Part shown: in pieces, positions 34,349 to 47,363 of the stretch
How positions within the stretch are numbered: the stretch's first letter is position 1
Layout of the letters: each line of letters begins with the position of its first letter
Assembly (NCBI RefSeq): GCF_002443255.2
Contig: NW_019211454.1
Coordinates: 13,166,248 to 13,230,247, forward strand
Source of the DNA: Varroa destructor
Lineage: Eukaryota; Arthropoda; Arachnida; Mesostigmata; Varroidae
Direction of reading: 5' to 3'
Length of the DNA stretch: 64,000 nt
Made by a program: the position numbers and the translations under genes
The notes under the pieces: generated by a model
Database searches by the model: none
What the model was told of the DNA's origin: nothing
Seen by the model: only the letters and a program-made list of their open reading frames with translations

Positions 34349-36691
34349 ATGTTCCGTTACTTAAGCAGACGGTGGGGTGGAAGGCATTCACACTCCAGCA
34401 CCGGCACTAATGGTCATAATTCGTCGAAGCGTTGTCTCCCATGCAAGATTGTCATGCTGGACGGCTCAGACCTCACTATCGAGCTGCCTCGAAAAGCGCT
34501 TGGTGCTGAGCTATTTGAGCAAGTCTTCTACAATATCGATCTCATCGAAAAAGACTATTTTGGCCTTCAGTTCACGGACGCTTTCCACGTACAGCATTGG
34601 TTAGACCCAACGAAACAGGTGCGAAAACAAGTAAAAATAGGTCCGCCGTATACGCTTCGGCTGAAAGTGAAATTCTACTCGTCAGAACCGAACCTCCTTC
34701 GTGAGGAGTTGACCCGTTATCTATTTTTTCTCCAGCTCAAGCAAGATGTGCTTAACGGAAAGCTACCCTGCCCTCACGAGACCAATGTAGAACTGAGTGC
34801 TCTTTCACTGCAGTCAGAGCTGGGTGATTTTGACCCCACCGAGCATACACTTGAGTTAATCTCTGAATTCCGCTTCTGTCCTGAACAAACTGAAGAGATG
34901 GAGATAGATATCCTTGAAGCATATCAGCGACTACGTGGACAGAGTTCTGCACAGGCGGAACTTAATTACCTTAACAAGGCCAAATGGCTAGAGATGTACG
35001 GCGTCGATATGCATACCGTGCTCGGTAAAGACGGTCGAGACTACAGTCTTGGCCTAACGCCAACTGGCATTCTTGTATTTGAGGAGCAGACAAAGATTGG
35101 GTTGTTTTTCTGGCCGAAAATCACGAAGTTGGATTTCCGTAACAAAAAGCTCACACTCGTCGTGGTCGAAGACGACGACGACGGCTGTGAACGTGAGCAT
35201 ACGTTCGTATTTCGGCTGTACAACCCAAAGGCAGCGAAGCATTTATGGAAATGCGCTGTTGAGCACCACTCGTTCTTCCGCCTCAAAGCGCCGCCAGATC
35301 ACCAGCGAAACCTCAAACAGAATCTATTTCGAATGGGGTCGAGATTCCGTTACTCGGGACGAACCGAGTTCCAGGCAATTTCGAGAAACCGGACCCGCCG
35401 AACGGTCCAGTTCGAGCGACGTCCCTCACAGCGTTATTCACGGCGACAGTCTGCGCGCAGGCCAAAAACTAATAATAACGAATCACCGCAGCAAAACGGT
35501 AATCATATAACAACAACGACAAATCAGCATGGTGCAGCGACGACGTCAGGAAGCTTGGAGCCAAAAACGGCCTTGTCAAGATCACGAGTGGCGATACCGG
35601 AAACTGCTACAATCGCACCGGGCCGCTTCTCAACTAAGAGCGTTAGTGGTCCCAAACCGTGCGCCGTGCCAACTGTCGGCTATGCAAACAGCAGCAGCGC
35701 TGGCAGTGCGGAACAGTCTTCTACATCGACAAAGGTCGTTAACGATGCTGAGGATCGACTGGACACTCTTATTAAGTCGATCAGCAAAGCCGTCAACCAC
35801 AACAATCTGAGTAACAAAAATGAGTTCAATGGCGAGAATAATCACCAACAGCATCTGTCGAAGGCTCTTCCATATGATGTTCGGCCAGCAGATGCTCTCG
35901 TCGATGACATTGATAGCCTGAAGAGCCCTGCAACAAAGCCTGAGTGTTCAAGAAGCGCGAAAACGTCCTCAACGACGGTTGTGACAACATCGAACAGCGT
36001 TCTCGTCAGTGAGCCGGTACGAAACAATTTGAAGTTTGTTGACAAACCGAAGTTCTCGCTGACTCCGCACGTCAAGAACAACATAGCCCGTGAGCGCCAA
36101 CAGGATAAATTTAAAACAGTCATTTTGTGCAATCCCGATGGCAGTCCCGCACATACAACACCTGTTCCTGTCATCGAGACGACTTCCACTATTATTACTG
36201 CTGTAACGGCCAACTCTGGTGACCCCGTGAAAGAGGAGAACACTGCGCCCCTGATTATACTTCATGACCCACAACCTGAGCTCACACTATTAGAAGTTGG
36301 CCCTGAAGACTCGGTTGGAGGTCTTTTACCACCGCCGGACATCACGCCTGTACCAGTCGACGAGATCAAGAAGGTGTTCGAGGTTGCTGCCGAAGTGCAC
36401 GACGTTCTTCGTCTCAACGAAGTCAACAGTGGCGAAGTGCGGCGATCAGTGAGTTCGGCGAGCAATAAAAACAGCAGTAGCACGAGCCCGGACGATGATG
36501 GTGATAGTGGAGTCGGCAGCGGTATCTTGAAGAAGGACAAAGAACGTCGCATGTCATCGTGTTCAACCGAAGAAGAGATCTCGCCGTGGCACGTTGGCAC
36601 TATGAACGGTCGGTGTAGTTCTGGTGAAGACGAAATTCGCATTGATAGTAGAATTGTGCGGAAACGTACCATGATCACGACAGAACTCTGA
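34349..36691 (+). CDS. yrt: Yurt/EPB41L5-type FERM-domain cortical polarity protein, single coding exon
   Basis: The 780-residue product has the band 4.1-like 5 layout. F1 (ubiquitin-like) is about residues 31-113, F2 114-217 and F3/FERM-C 218-312. An arginine-rich FERM-adjacent region lies at about 322-370, followed by a long low-complexity tail. Diagnostic stretches are [47 protein letters not shown] and [15 protein letters not shown]. Yurt/EPB41L5 proteins sit under the plasma membrane, bind the Crumbs tail, restrain apical membrane growth and support lateral junctions. aPKC phosphorylates the FERM-adjacent region in the fly protein, and [13 protein letters not shown] here offers similar basic-flanked serines. 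The start is chosen because an in-frame TAG lies 15 bases upstream, A is at -3 and the N terminus resembles the family. Total length is close to human EPB41L5. No intron interrupts the frame, which is unusual. The C terminus, TTEL, fits a class I PDZ ligand. Confidence 0.95.
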   Translation: MFRYLSRRWGGRHSHSSTGTNGHNSSKRCLPCKIVMLDGSDLTIELPRKALGAELFEQVFYNIDLIEKDYFGLQFTDAFHVQHWLDPTKQVRKQVKIGPPYTLRLKVKFYSSEPNLLREELTRYLFFLQLKQDVLNGKLPCPHETNVELSALSLQSELGDFDPTEHTLELISEFRFCPEQTEEMEIDILEAYQRLRGQSSAQAELNYLNKAKWLEMYGVDMHTVLGKDGRDYSLGLTPTGILVFEEQTKIGLFFWPKITKLDFRNKKLTLVVVEDDDDGCEREHTFVFRLYNPKAAKHLWKCAVEHHSFFRLKAPPDHQRNLKQNLFRMGSRFRYSGRTEFQAISRNRTRRTVQFERRPSQRYSRRQSARRPKTNNNESPQQNGNHITTTTNQHGAATTSGSLEPKTALSRSRVAIPETATIAPGRFSTKSVSGPKPCAVPTVGYANSSSAGSAEQSSTSTKVVNDAEDRLDTLIKSISKAVNHNNLSNKNEFNGENNHQQHLSKALPYDVRPADALVDDIDSLKSPATKPECSRSAKTSSTTVVTTSNSVLVSEPVRNNLKFVDKPKFSLTPHVKNNIARERQQDKFKTVILCNPDGSPAHTTPVPVIETTSTIITAVTANSGDPVKEENTAPLIILHDPQPELTLLEVGPEDSVGGLLPPPDITPVPVDEIKKVFEVAAEVHDVLRLNEVNSGEVRRSVSSASNKNSSSTSPDDDGDSGVGSGILKKDKERRMSSCSTEEEISPWHVGTMNGRCSSGEDEIRIDSRIVRKRTMITTEL

Positions 36692-36926
36692 TTCGTTGGA
36701 AATCGAACTGAGACGAATAGATAAGAGTTCTCGCTTCTTAATGTTGCTACTGACAAACTTTGTCAATGGGGTCATGACTCACAACGATTGCATCAAGAGT
36801 TCAAGAAACCGGCGTTATAATCCCACCTGATCAAATTTGTACAGTACATAGTAAATATTAAACAGAAAGCAGAAAGACAACAAGTTCTTTTACTTAAGTG
36901 ATATAGATTTTCATAAGTTGATATAG

Positions 36927-36932
36927 AATAAA
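36927..36932 (+). terminator. Candidate polyadenylation signal of the Yurt gene
   Basis: An AATAAA hexamer lies about 235 bases after the Yurt stop codon in AT-rich DNA. It is the first canonical signal downstream. Cleavage would be expected 10-30 bases later. Confidence 0.55.
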
Positions 36933-39900
36933 ATATCAGTATATTACATATCATCCATACTATGCAAAAACGAACGAAATCTTATATAACGACAATATAC
37001 CGAGTACCAAGTGGAATTGTGATAAAACTAATGAAACACAGAATAGAGATACTAACTATATTTTCATTTTAATCTTTCCTAATTTCTTCGACTCGCTGTT
37101 CGCCTTCCTGTATCTGCGCGAGCGACATCGTCGCCAAGCTCTCACTTCGCCAGTAGACTTTATGCTATTAGCAAGCCGCTTTAGAGGAATCGTCGATAAT
37201 TGGGTTAATTACATGACACTTCTACGCAATTTCCAGCTGTTGTTGCAGTTTTCCAATTGTTCGACTCATCTCCTTGCAGTTCTTCATGAAGCCGCATAAG
37301 CGTCGCTGGCCACTTCTGTTTCTGGTTAGTTCGTGTCGCGCCATCAGCCTTTGCTCTGGCAATGTTTCGTACAGATATATTCTAGTATCGTAGTGAATTC
37401 CACTATGGGAACGGCGTCCCATTGCAACAGCAATCGTTCCTATCCCGTTGTATCCTATGCGCGTTCCATGAAGACACACGAAGTTTTGATTTTTTCTAGC
37501 TAAGTACGCATAGATCAGATTGTAAAGGGCAGGTGTAGGCTATATCAGGTACATGGGGCGGGGATGCAGGCTGAAAAACTGAACAAAAAAAATAGAAGAA
37601 CGGCTGCTGGCCATTGTTTCCATTACGTTGTTACGAAATCACACCATCAATAGCAGATGGGACTATAGTTGCCCATCTTCTTCGCTACCAGTAAAACGAA
37701 AATATACGCAACGTCGTGTATCTAACGTACGTGCTAGATGATTTGGTAACTCGTGCAGACGACAGACAAGCGAGGTGGACAAAAGACAGCTTCGAAGTAT
37801 TTTGAAATGCAACCTTCATCAAGGTTGTCTTCGCTTGGGGGTGTGCTATAAATGTTACCCGTCGAATTTTAAAATCGCTGTAAGCTTAACTTGATGGTGC
37901 TTTTGCTTAAACCGCTCAGCTAACGTCCAACTGGTTTTGTCGTGATTTTGATGACGAAGTTGATTCATCCATAGTGCATTTCGATTAATCGAAAAAGGCG
38001 TTCACGATGGTGCCGGTATACTGTTTACTGGAAGGGGCTCAAAGTCATCGATCTGAGTGTGGCCGTACGCTGTACATGATTAATACGCATTGCTGAACGA
38101 TGCATACGACTGTGGAGGAGTCGACTTTCTGAATTGAAATTCTTATCTTATATTGTTGACGCATTTACGCAGTTTTGGCTTAAATCACGTCCGAATAGCA
38201 TGTCTTGTTTTTTTCCGGAAAGCCACTGCCGCTGATGTCATTTCAAGGTACTATTGTCGGCTATGTTTTTCCGAAGCTGCAACCCTAGCGTGAGCAAGCG
38301 ATGTAGAATATTAAAAATCATCGTAACTTGTCTTTTTTTTATTAGATTCTTGTCTAGTTCTCCGTTAACACGACCGCTCGTCTGGATGCCGAAACACGTT
38401 CAAATTACCGTGTGTCCGCATAACCGTTATGCCATGGTCGGTCGATTATCGACCGACAAAAATAGTCTCTTAAGAACGCGAAGTTTCTCCGCGTTGATTG
38501 AATAAGCAGTAAGCCAAACACGCTACAAATCTGCTGGCCAAGCACATCTACGAAAAGTACGCGAAGTGTTTCCCGTAACGTAAAGCCGGCATGAGGGTAC
38601 GTGGCTGACGGTACGTGTCAGTGCGTTTGTAAGAGATATGTCGCTCGACTATGAACACCTCTCGGTACAATAATATCGCAGCGTCAACAACACGAGAGGC
38701 AACCAGATGACAAGGGAGTAGGGCAAAGGATACATAACCGCAGTATTTGATGGGGTGGTGGCAAATCGGCATACGGTCCGACGATCCGCCTGCCGCCATA
38801 GTGTATGTGCAATGGAAGCCCCAAAAACATACCTCGAAGATAAGCCTGCGTTCAAGTGCTTATGTCTCGATAGGCGAGTCAACACCTACGAACAGCTATT
38901 CAACAAGCACACAATAACCGTAATCAATGTCAGCTGAAATCGATTAAAGAATGAGTGTCCAAGAAAGCACAGTTGATTATTGTAACATTGCAGTTTACAA
39001 TAACTAGGATTTCAGCAGAATAATCTGAACATGAGAACTACGGCGTGAGAAAGAGGCATCTAATTTCATATCCTTCGGCATATTTGATCGCTTAAAGACA
39101 TTACTTTTATTAAGGAAAAAAAAAAAAAAAACACATTAAAAAAGACGAACAGAAAAAGGGGCAATATTAAGGTAATCATACTAATTGTCAACTGTTTAGA
39201 AGTAATGCCTCTAATCGTAAACGTTTATTATGGCAGCGATGATTTCTACCGAGCAACCCGAAAGTGCTATGACCGCTGTTTCCCGTTAATGCGCCATTCG
39301 TTCCCCATCGACAGAATAATATAGCTGCAATATTGCATCATTATCATAAGCTATGAGGCGCAGATTTGTAAAACACCGAATCGTTCGACGCAGCATCACT
39401 TAGAGACAACTGTATCATATGCTAATAATAATCATTGGAGAATAGAAACATGACGGTATAAATTTAATCGAGTATACTCGAGCTCGAGCGGAATAGAGGA
39501 GGACAGACTTTAATCAACGAGGATATTCTGTATATAGTCTAGGTAATAAGTGGCTTCGCCGCAACTCTGTGATGCAGCAGCGGGTAACATGCTATTAATA
39601 AATCAATCTATAATTATTATACTTTGGTGAAATTATTACTAATAGTAACAGTATATCACATAGAAAACGTACTCGTGCACGAAAGGACCATTATAGAATT
39701 TCAGCTGGCAGAGAATTCACTATGGTCAAACTGCGTAATGCAAACGGCCTTCGGTGGAGCCACTTTGATTGTCAACGATCTAAATGCGATGGGAATTCTA
39801 CGGAAAGACATGTGAACTAATTTGTGTATGCATCTTGTATCATTTAGACGCAGCGATATTTCATGTAAAAAATAGCATTCTGCCAAAAATACTCGTGAAT

Positions 39901-40659
39901 GCTACTTTCATCGTTTAGAAAAATCAGTGGTAACATTTGCACTGAAATTAGTGTTATCTAGATGTCAAATTTTCACATCCAAGAATTGGCACAATGAAGA
40001 ATACAGCCATGTAATAGTAAAAATATAAAGAATTCTGATATCCGCATCTCAACACGGATGCGAAACGAACGTTTTATAGGAATGAAACGCATCTCATTAT
40101 CGTCGACCACCGCACTTTTTAGCAGAAGGCATTAATCTCAATCAAGCATTGTTTTCTAATAGAATAATTTCGAATATTTCTAGGAACGTCTTATTGCAAT
40201 AGTTCACACTGTTTTTTTCATCATCTTGTCCTCCCTTTCAGTGTCAGCTAGCCAATCAACGCCGGCTGATTAGAGATAAGAGCAGCTGGCTTCAACCGGA
40301 ACAAAAAACACCATATCCATTATTGTGTGTTTCGTTATTTCGTGATCCACTGGGTAGGTTAGCTGGAGCAGCTGTTGAGCGTAGCTTAGAATCGATGACT
40401 TTGGTGGTACGCTAGCATTTTGTTAGTCCTCAAATGAGTTAACGCGTTCCGCACAGAAGTAGCCCGACGAATATTGCTATAATTAGATATTACTAGAAGT
40501 ATAAAACATCGTACTGATAGGAGGGGTTGTAATCATCTGTGAAACAACACACTGCGATGCTAATCTCCACGCAACAATTCGATGCTCGTACAATTTATCT
40601 ACTTCCCGCTTTCCCCGTTACCACTTTCTGTACGTGCATTGCGCCCTGCGGAGACACGT

Positions 40660-40686
40660 ACGACGACGACGACGACGACGACGACG
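40660..40686. repeat. (ACG)9 trinucleotide repeat
   Basis: Nine perfect ACG units followed by GTAATAGTAATAATAA. CpG-containing triplet repeats like this recur in the GC-rich islands of the window. Confidence 0.9.
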
Positions 40687-43600
40687 GTAATAGTAATAAT
40701 AAATAAGGAAAACAGTTCTGCTCCATCGTAATTCCGGCCAGTGGCTAACTGGCAAGCGATCAGACCTATGCCTGTCGTAAAGCCGCATTTGTTATTCCCC
40801 GCTCGAAAAAGGAGCCAATCGGTGCGATTGTGACTACATCGACAACAGAGAGCCTAATGTTGATTAGGCTACGGCGCATGCTCGATACGGAACGTGGACG
40901 TAATGAAAACGATAAGATTAATGTTTTCACTATTTTCATTATTCTAAACACTCGTATTGAAAGAAAGCGTATATTGACTGAGGGCGGATAAAGGAATACC
41001 CTATCGAGAATATAGCTGAGCTACAAAAACTACAAAACAAGTTACAGTGATCTACCTGCGACAAAGAACTGCGAGAGTGTTTGTTATCTTCATTCTATTA
41101 TATCAAAACCTGCATTAAAATAGTCACGAAATTGAACTTATGCTTTATGTCATAAGGAATAACAATTGAAAATTTAACGTAATAGTATAACATCTCTTAA
41201 GTGATTCTTTGATGAATTCTTTCATCAAAAACGCTTTTAACTGTTGTCCCGACTCCACGACTGTTCATAAAGCTATTTAAGGTGATCGATTTGCCTGCTA
41301 AGCCAGTCTGGAAAAAAAAGACTAAGATGACATCCCCTTAGTGCTTTCACACTTGATTGACGCCACTAAATGATCGGACGGGATTGATTTGTGCTTCTTG
41401 GCAAATTTTAAAGTTAATCGAATTATTGTCTGCTTCTCCCATTTCCTCCACATTTCCACTCCAGTCTTACGGCGTTCACACTAAAAGTCTACCTGGGCTA
41501 TATCTAAAATTATCAATTGGTAGTTAGGATCGTTGTAGGGAACAGTTTAACTTACTACTCAAAAAAAAAAAAGTCTCTCAAGCAAAATAACGTTCAAGCG
41601 ACAGTTTTTTCGAAGTCCAGTACGGTTTATCCTACTCATCTGAGTGACATGTTAAAGGTCATATTTATATAACTGTAAACCTTTTTGGGCTATCCAATAA
41701 TGAGCCACAGCGTTGCCTGTCAGGATCAGTTAGTTTTATCTTTGCTGGACTTGCGAACCGTTGGGGTTGCTATTCGACAACACGAGAGCAGTAAATTGTT
41801 GAAACGTTGCTGTTTCGGGTTGCAGGTCACAATAATAATTTACATGGCAAATGGGTTTTTGCTCCGTCCTAGTTTATTTTATCAGTTTAATTATTCGCAA
41901 GATGTTCAATCTCAATAGGTTACCGAAAGTGTGTTTTGAGTTCTTAAGCTTTATGGAAGCTTTTTATGAAAAAAACATCTTTATAAGAGTATCCTGGGAG
42001 TTGTACTCAGTTTGGGACTAGACGGAGGAGCGAACGTTCATGACCTAATGACGGTCGTCCACATCGTCAAACTGAATAGAATTTAGTCAAAGTAACGAGC
42101 CACCTAGTAAAAATACATCAAATGACTAATGAAAATGTTCCTCAAGTAAAAGCCGTTACGCACTGAACTGATAGGAAAGTACACGGGTCGACGTGTGCGG
42201 ATAGAGAAGCTTACTTACCGGATACCATCTCTCAATAGCATTTTGACATGGACGCTGAAAGACGGAGCGACAAACAATAACGGTAGATACGGCGAGTCTA
42301 AAACTATTACGATATATAGCGAAAATTCGCTCGCAGATGGTCGATGGCTGTGTGATTCGATTAGGGATTATAGGCATATCAACGATGTCGTGCGGGTGAA
42401 AACTCGTTTTGTTTTGTTATTCTGGCCAGCAAAGATCGGCTCACAGCAACGAGTAACTTCAGTTTGTTGCAGGCCGGTCGTCTAGATGCTTCCCTTTCGA
42501 TCGTCTGGCGTGGGCAATAATGAGAAATGATAAATAACCGAACAGTTTAACAGGTTAACAGAACGGAATCGATAAACTTGTCTTCAAAATCAATGTATCA
42601 ACTTCCAGAAAGTTAAACTGCTACGCATGTATTGATTCGTAGAAAGAAGTGATGATCTTGACAGTCGCCGTATCGAAACTAGCGCAAATACTTCTCAGTT
42701 GAAAATTTCTACACTCGTCAACATAACACGCAGTCAGTCTTCACGTTCAGTATACTTGTTGATAGAAATGTTTATATATATATATATATATTACATGTTT
42801 GACTTTGAAAAATATGGCTTGCAATGATCATGGTCGGTTATTGGTGACCATTGCAGAAGCGCCCTAAAAAATGTCTATTGCATTGTCCACGAAGCTGATC
42901 ATCACACTCAGTCTTCTGTGATTATTCGTACACATATTTAGAAATTCATCGTTCGTTGGGTAGATAGATTGACACAAACGTTTAAATAGTCGATAAAATA
43001 AAATAATCGAGTATACGTATCTAACGAGCTACATGTGGTCAGACAAACTTACCAGCCTGCCCGTGACAACTGAGCACTTCAGCTCAAAACTGGGTTAGGT
43101 AGTGAAACAGATGAATATGTTCGGCCACCAGCGAACCGCATAGGCTATATTCTAATTCAGCCCATTTTGTACATTTTCTATGTGTTATTATAATAAGTCA
43201 TTTTTTCATATTTCCTTTTACAAGTACGCTACTGCTACGCTTTCATGGCGACGTCCCTAGCAAGTTGAAGAAAATGCTTACAGAGTACAACGTCCAAAAT
43301 TTGTCTTCAAACTAAATTTGCGTATAAATATATATAGCGTGAACGGATTCAGCACACGATTTTTAATCGGTACTACAAAACGCTACAAACGATTACTTCA
43401 GACGCTCGGCGCCATGTTATTCTCCAGCATTTACGCAAGATAATTTAACCCCACACAAATCCGTTAAGTAAGCTCATCTAGCCAATTACGCCGATGTTTC
43501 TTTAGTTCACTTGGCGTGTTTCCATCATCAAACTTATTTCAGATGGTCGGTTAAACAGTGCAATACGCCCATCATAGCTAAGGTCCTTGCACAATCTGTC

Positions 43601-44774
43601 GCATATTAAAATGCTTTTCGCTAACTTTGGGTCTGTACCAACAAAATGGCCCACCTGTATAGCGAACATTTTAGCTTTGTCGTCAGCGTGAAGTCTATCC
43701 ATTCTATAACACTTGTACGCGTTACGTTATGAATACAATATGTCGGCGCTTTTTACAGGTGCGCAGAGGGAGACTATACGTCTAAGTGGACTAGTTGGAT
43801 AGCCGTTTACTCAACACGGTGAGCTCTTATTGTTATCTCTTCGCTGCGCTGTTGTGGATAGCAAAACGATGATCCATTTTAGGTTGAAAAAAGACTTTAT
43901 TAGGACAAGTTTAACTGCAACAAAGAGAAAATGTCAGCGGCATTTAGTCAGACATTTTTATTGCTTGTAGCGAATAGGGATTATTTGGGTATCCTATTGT
44001 TTCTGAAGACTTATTGAACAGAAAGAACAGGCCAATTATTGAATTCGTGTCAATTTCAGATGATATTTCTATAAATGTTCTGTATCTTAACATTACGTAT
44101 TAGTAAGTGAAAGTGGTTGGGGTACGAGTGGCACCGAGCCAAATCAGACCCAGCGACGTTCTGCAAAAAAAGAAAAGAATAACATAGAACCAGGCGATAC
44201 ATTATGGCATAACATGTTCTAGAATGATACTAGTAGCCTGTAAATGCAATGTATATTTTACAAATACGCTACAAGGAATTAAAATGGAAATCGTTAATTC
44301 TGTCTAACCCGATTTCTATTTGTTCATACGTCACAATCCTATCACAACGATAGTTTTATCCATTAATCATAGTTTTTTGCTTGTCTAGCTTGCTTTACTT
44401 TCGTTTGGTAGGAAACCTCATGGCAGGATCGTCTCGCTCATAAAAGGCTTCATTGTATCCAGCTATATATGTATATGCATTCACACCTCTGAACGCGCAT
44501 TGTTTAAAAATACAAAACATACACGGGTCATTTCAGCTTGTTGCAGTTGGGCTGGAAAGCTCGCTAAAAGATTCATTAACTGCCCTAATTTGTCCTTAGC
44601 TATTCTAGAAGTCTGAATACAAGTAATCTAACAGCAAGATCATCCTTCTCCTCAACGTCTTGCACCAACCACACTAACAAAGACGAGTAACTTGTTCTTC
44701 CGAATATGCTCGAATCGGATCAGTCATCCGATGTCTATATGGCCAGGTGCGGCTGCCCTGCGTATAAGAACGCA

Positions 44775-44825
44775 GATATATACATATATATCATATATAT
44801 ATATCTTATATATATATATATGTAA
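44775..44825. repeat. TA-rich self-complementary simple repeat
   Basis: ATATAC/ATATAT runs are interrupted by TCATA and CTTATA. The stretch can fold on itself. It is ordinary simple sequence. Confidence 0.7.
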
Positions 44826-45550
44826 GACTCTTCCTGGTTCATTTATAGTATTTTCATGACAACGTGAGACGTACAACAGTATTAGTAACGTCAGCGTGAC
44901 TCACGCATAAAAGATCGTTTATGCAAGGAGAACACGACATGTTTGCGCGTTAGGGACAAGCCGCCACGCCTGAATTGTGGCAACTGTGGCAGAAGCCCAA
45001 GTGTTTTGTCTTTATCGGCATTCTGCATGCATCAGACGACGAAATGGTTGGGAACAGACAAGCGAGAACGGCTCGACGTTAAAGTGATCTTCGAATACAA
45101 ATCAATGGCATGCCCATTCTCCGTGCACATAAATTAGAATATCTTCACCTTAAAAAGAAGAATTTTCCACTGTTAACTATAAATCACACAACGATAATGC
45201 TAGACAAAACAGTGTCATCTCTTTAAGAGCTGAGAAATTTAGAAGCAGTTCAGAAGATAATAGTCAACGTTTGTAGATCATTATCTACGTGCAATATATA
45301 TGGTCGTGCATTGGCCTTCAAAACTAGACAGCGTAGTCCTCGTGATCCAGTATTTCACTTAAATGATAATAACCGATGGTCTACAATCTCTACCCTTTAG
45401 TGTGCCGACTGTCGGATACAAATCCACACATACCGGGAACTTTATTGTTAATATTCATTACACTTTAAGTAGTAGTTATCTTATGGGATGATGCCGCTTT
45501 GACAACCTTCTGCAAACACATATCAATATTCATTCACCTGTCTTCAGGAT

Positions 45551-47317
45551 CAACACCGCAATGTCCACTAACACGTCAATGCATCCATATATATGTACTC
45601 GACCCCAAGTAAGGGCCCTGCCTCCTCAGAAGTTGCTTGCTTCCAATTGTCCAATGCGGCCAACCTCTCTCGTTTTAGTTAGCTCAAGTATGGGAAATCG
45701 TTACGTTTTATTACGTTGTTCCTCAGTCGTCAATTACCGACTAGTGACTCGCGTCTCCTTTTTCCCCTCGAGTTTATTCGATTTCGTGATTTCGCCACCA
45801 TCTACATACACGTCGTTGTGTTGACATAGTGACGTGGTTGCTCATGAAGACTACAACGTTTCTTGTCTTTCGACCAGACCTTGCTGCGTTATGGCCGTGT
45901 CGTAAGGTGCCACAGCGTCCGTCCCGTGTACAACTTTTGCTTTTGCGTCGCTCTGTATGCGGCCCTTCTGTTACTTTTGACTCCACTTCGTATGTCTGCT
46001 GCCGTTCTTGCTGTTCGGAAGTGGACCAGTCGAGGTGCCTGTTTATGGGGCGGGTAATGCCGCCCCGCTCGCCCATATTCGTATGAAGTGCCTTCTATCT
46101 CACTATCTGCCTGCTGGTTCAACCACCATCTTTTCCTGATAGTTGGCGTCTTCAGTCGAATTTTCGGCAGGGACCAACTAACCGAGCAGCGGAAACCAAC
46201 GAAGTAAGCTAATACTTCACCATAGTGAGCGCTAACTTACCATTGGACCCACCATAACGGCACAGTCAGCAGAGATTTCTATCCCTAGAAGAAGAACGAC
46301 AACAGCGTTATGCCAATCGCATTGCTGGATCGCAGTAGATCCACTATATGGGGTTGCTCTAATCGTCAGCGAACGTCGTCAGTCGACCGGCGATAGCACG
46401 ATATTGGCGTTCACTGTCGATCTATCCGGTTATGGGAGTTTCTAATGCGGCGTTGCACGCGGCCGCAAAAGCAGTTGTTTTGTTTTGAGTAGAGAAGCTC
46501 GTTCAGCCTGGCAGTGATGGTAGTTTTCAAAAACAATTAAGTACGGCCATAGGTCATAATTATAACAGTAATGGCGGCTTTGCTGCGAACGGCTGGAGAA
46601 ACAGTTACGTCACGGTACCTTAGCCTTTATTGATGTGTTTGTTACTATTGTTGTAGTGGTCGATTTGAATCGGTCGATGACGACCCTTCAACCCATTTGT
46701 TTCAGTTTAAGATTCAACACAGAGGAAAAGAAGGCGGAAAAAAGTTTCCTCATCGTACCACAACTTTATTAGATTGTCGGAGACTGTCGGATAGATTTAT
46801 CTAGATAATAATTCACACAGCGCCCCACTGGCAGCGGGAGCGTCATAGCGTTTGTCGTCATGTTAGGCAAATAGCCAAGAAGATGCTATAATTGCGTGAA
46901 ATATATTATGCTATTTCGTACGCTGTATCTTTATCCAGTTATTGACACCAATAACTTCGAATAATCTAAGGCTACAGTTCCTTAACTAGTTGTCAATCAG
47001 ACATTGTTGCTAAGTGTGAAAATCTATTTACTTTAACTTTAAAGTAAACACCTGTTTTCCCCGTTTCACGGGAAGACAACAATACCTTGCGACACAATGG
47101 AACATTGCCTTTGCCAATAAGTAGGAAAAGCCCTGTCTTAAACAGAACTGAGTCAAGTTAAGTTGCGAGCCGGGATGTTCCAGGGCTTTACATCCAGTTA
47201 AGTCTCAATATCAAGCAAGCCATGCGTATATTTAGGTAAGCGGATAACAAAACAAAGGGTTTGTATTACCCGTATTTTTATTATAGCATGGTACACTTGA
47301 AAGTGAATGATAAATAT

Positions 47318-47363
<46 letters not shown>

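Larger units (their letters stand above)
36933..45550. other. Gene-poor region right of Yurt
   Basis: No defensible coding exon is visible. It contains a poly(A) run of about 18 near 39114, an imperfect-free (ACG) run at 40660-40686, TA runs at about 42773-42791, and a TA-rich self-complementary stretch at about 44775-44825. Small open frames near 42195-42485 and 44943-45137 lack family resemblance and splice support. Confidence 0.5.
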
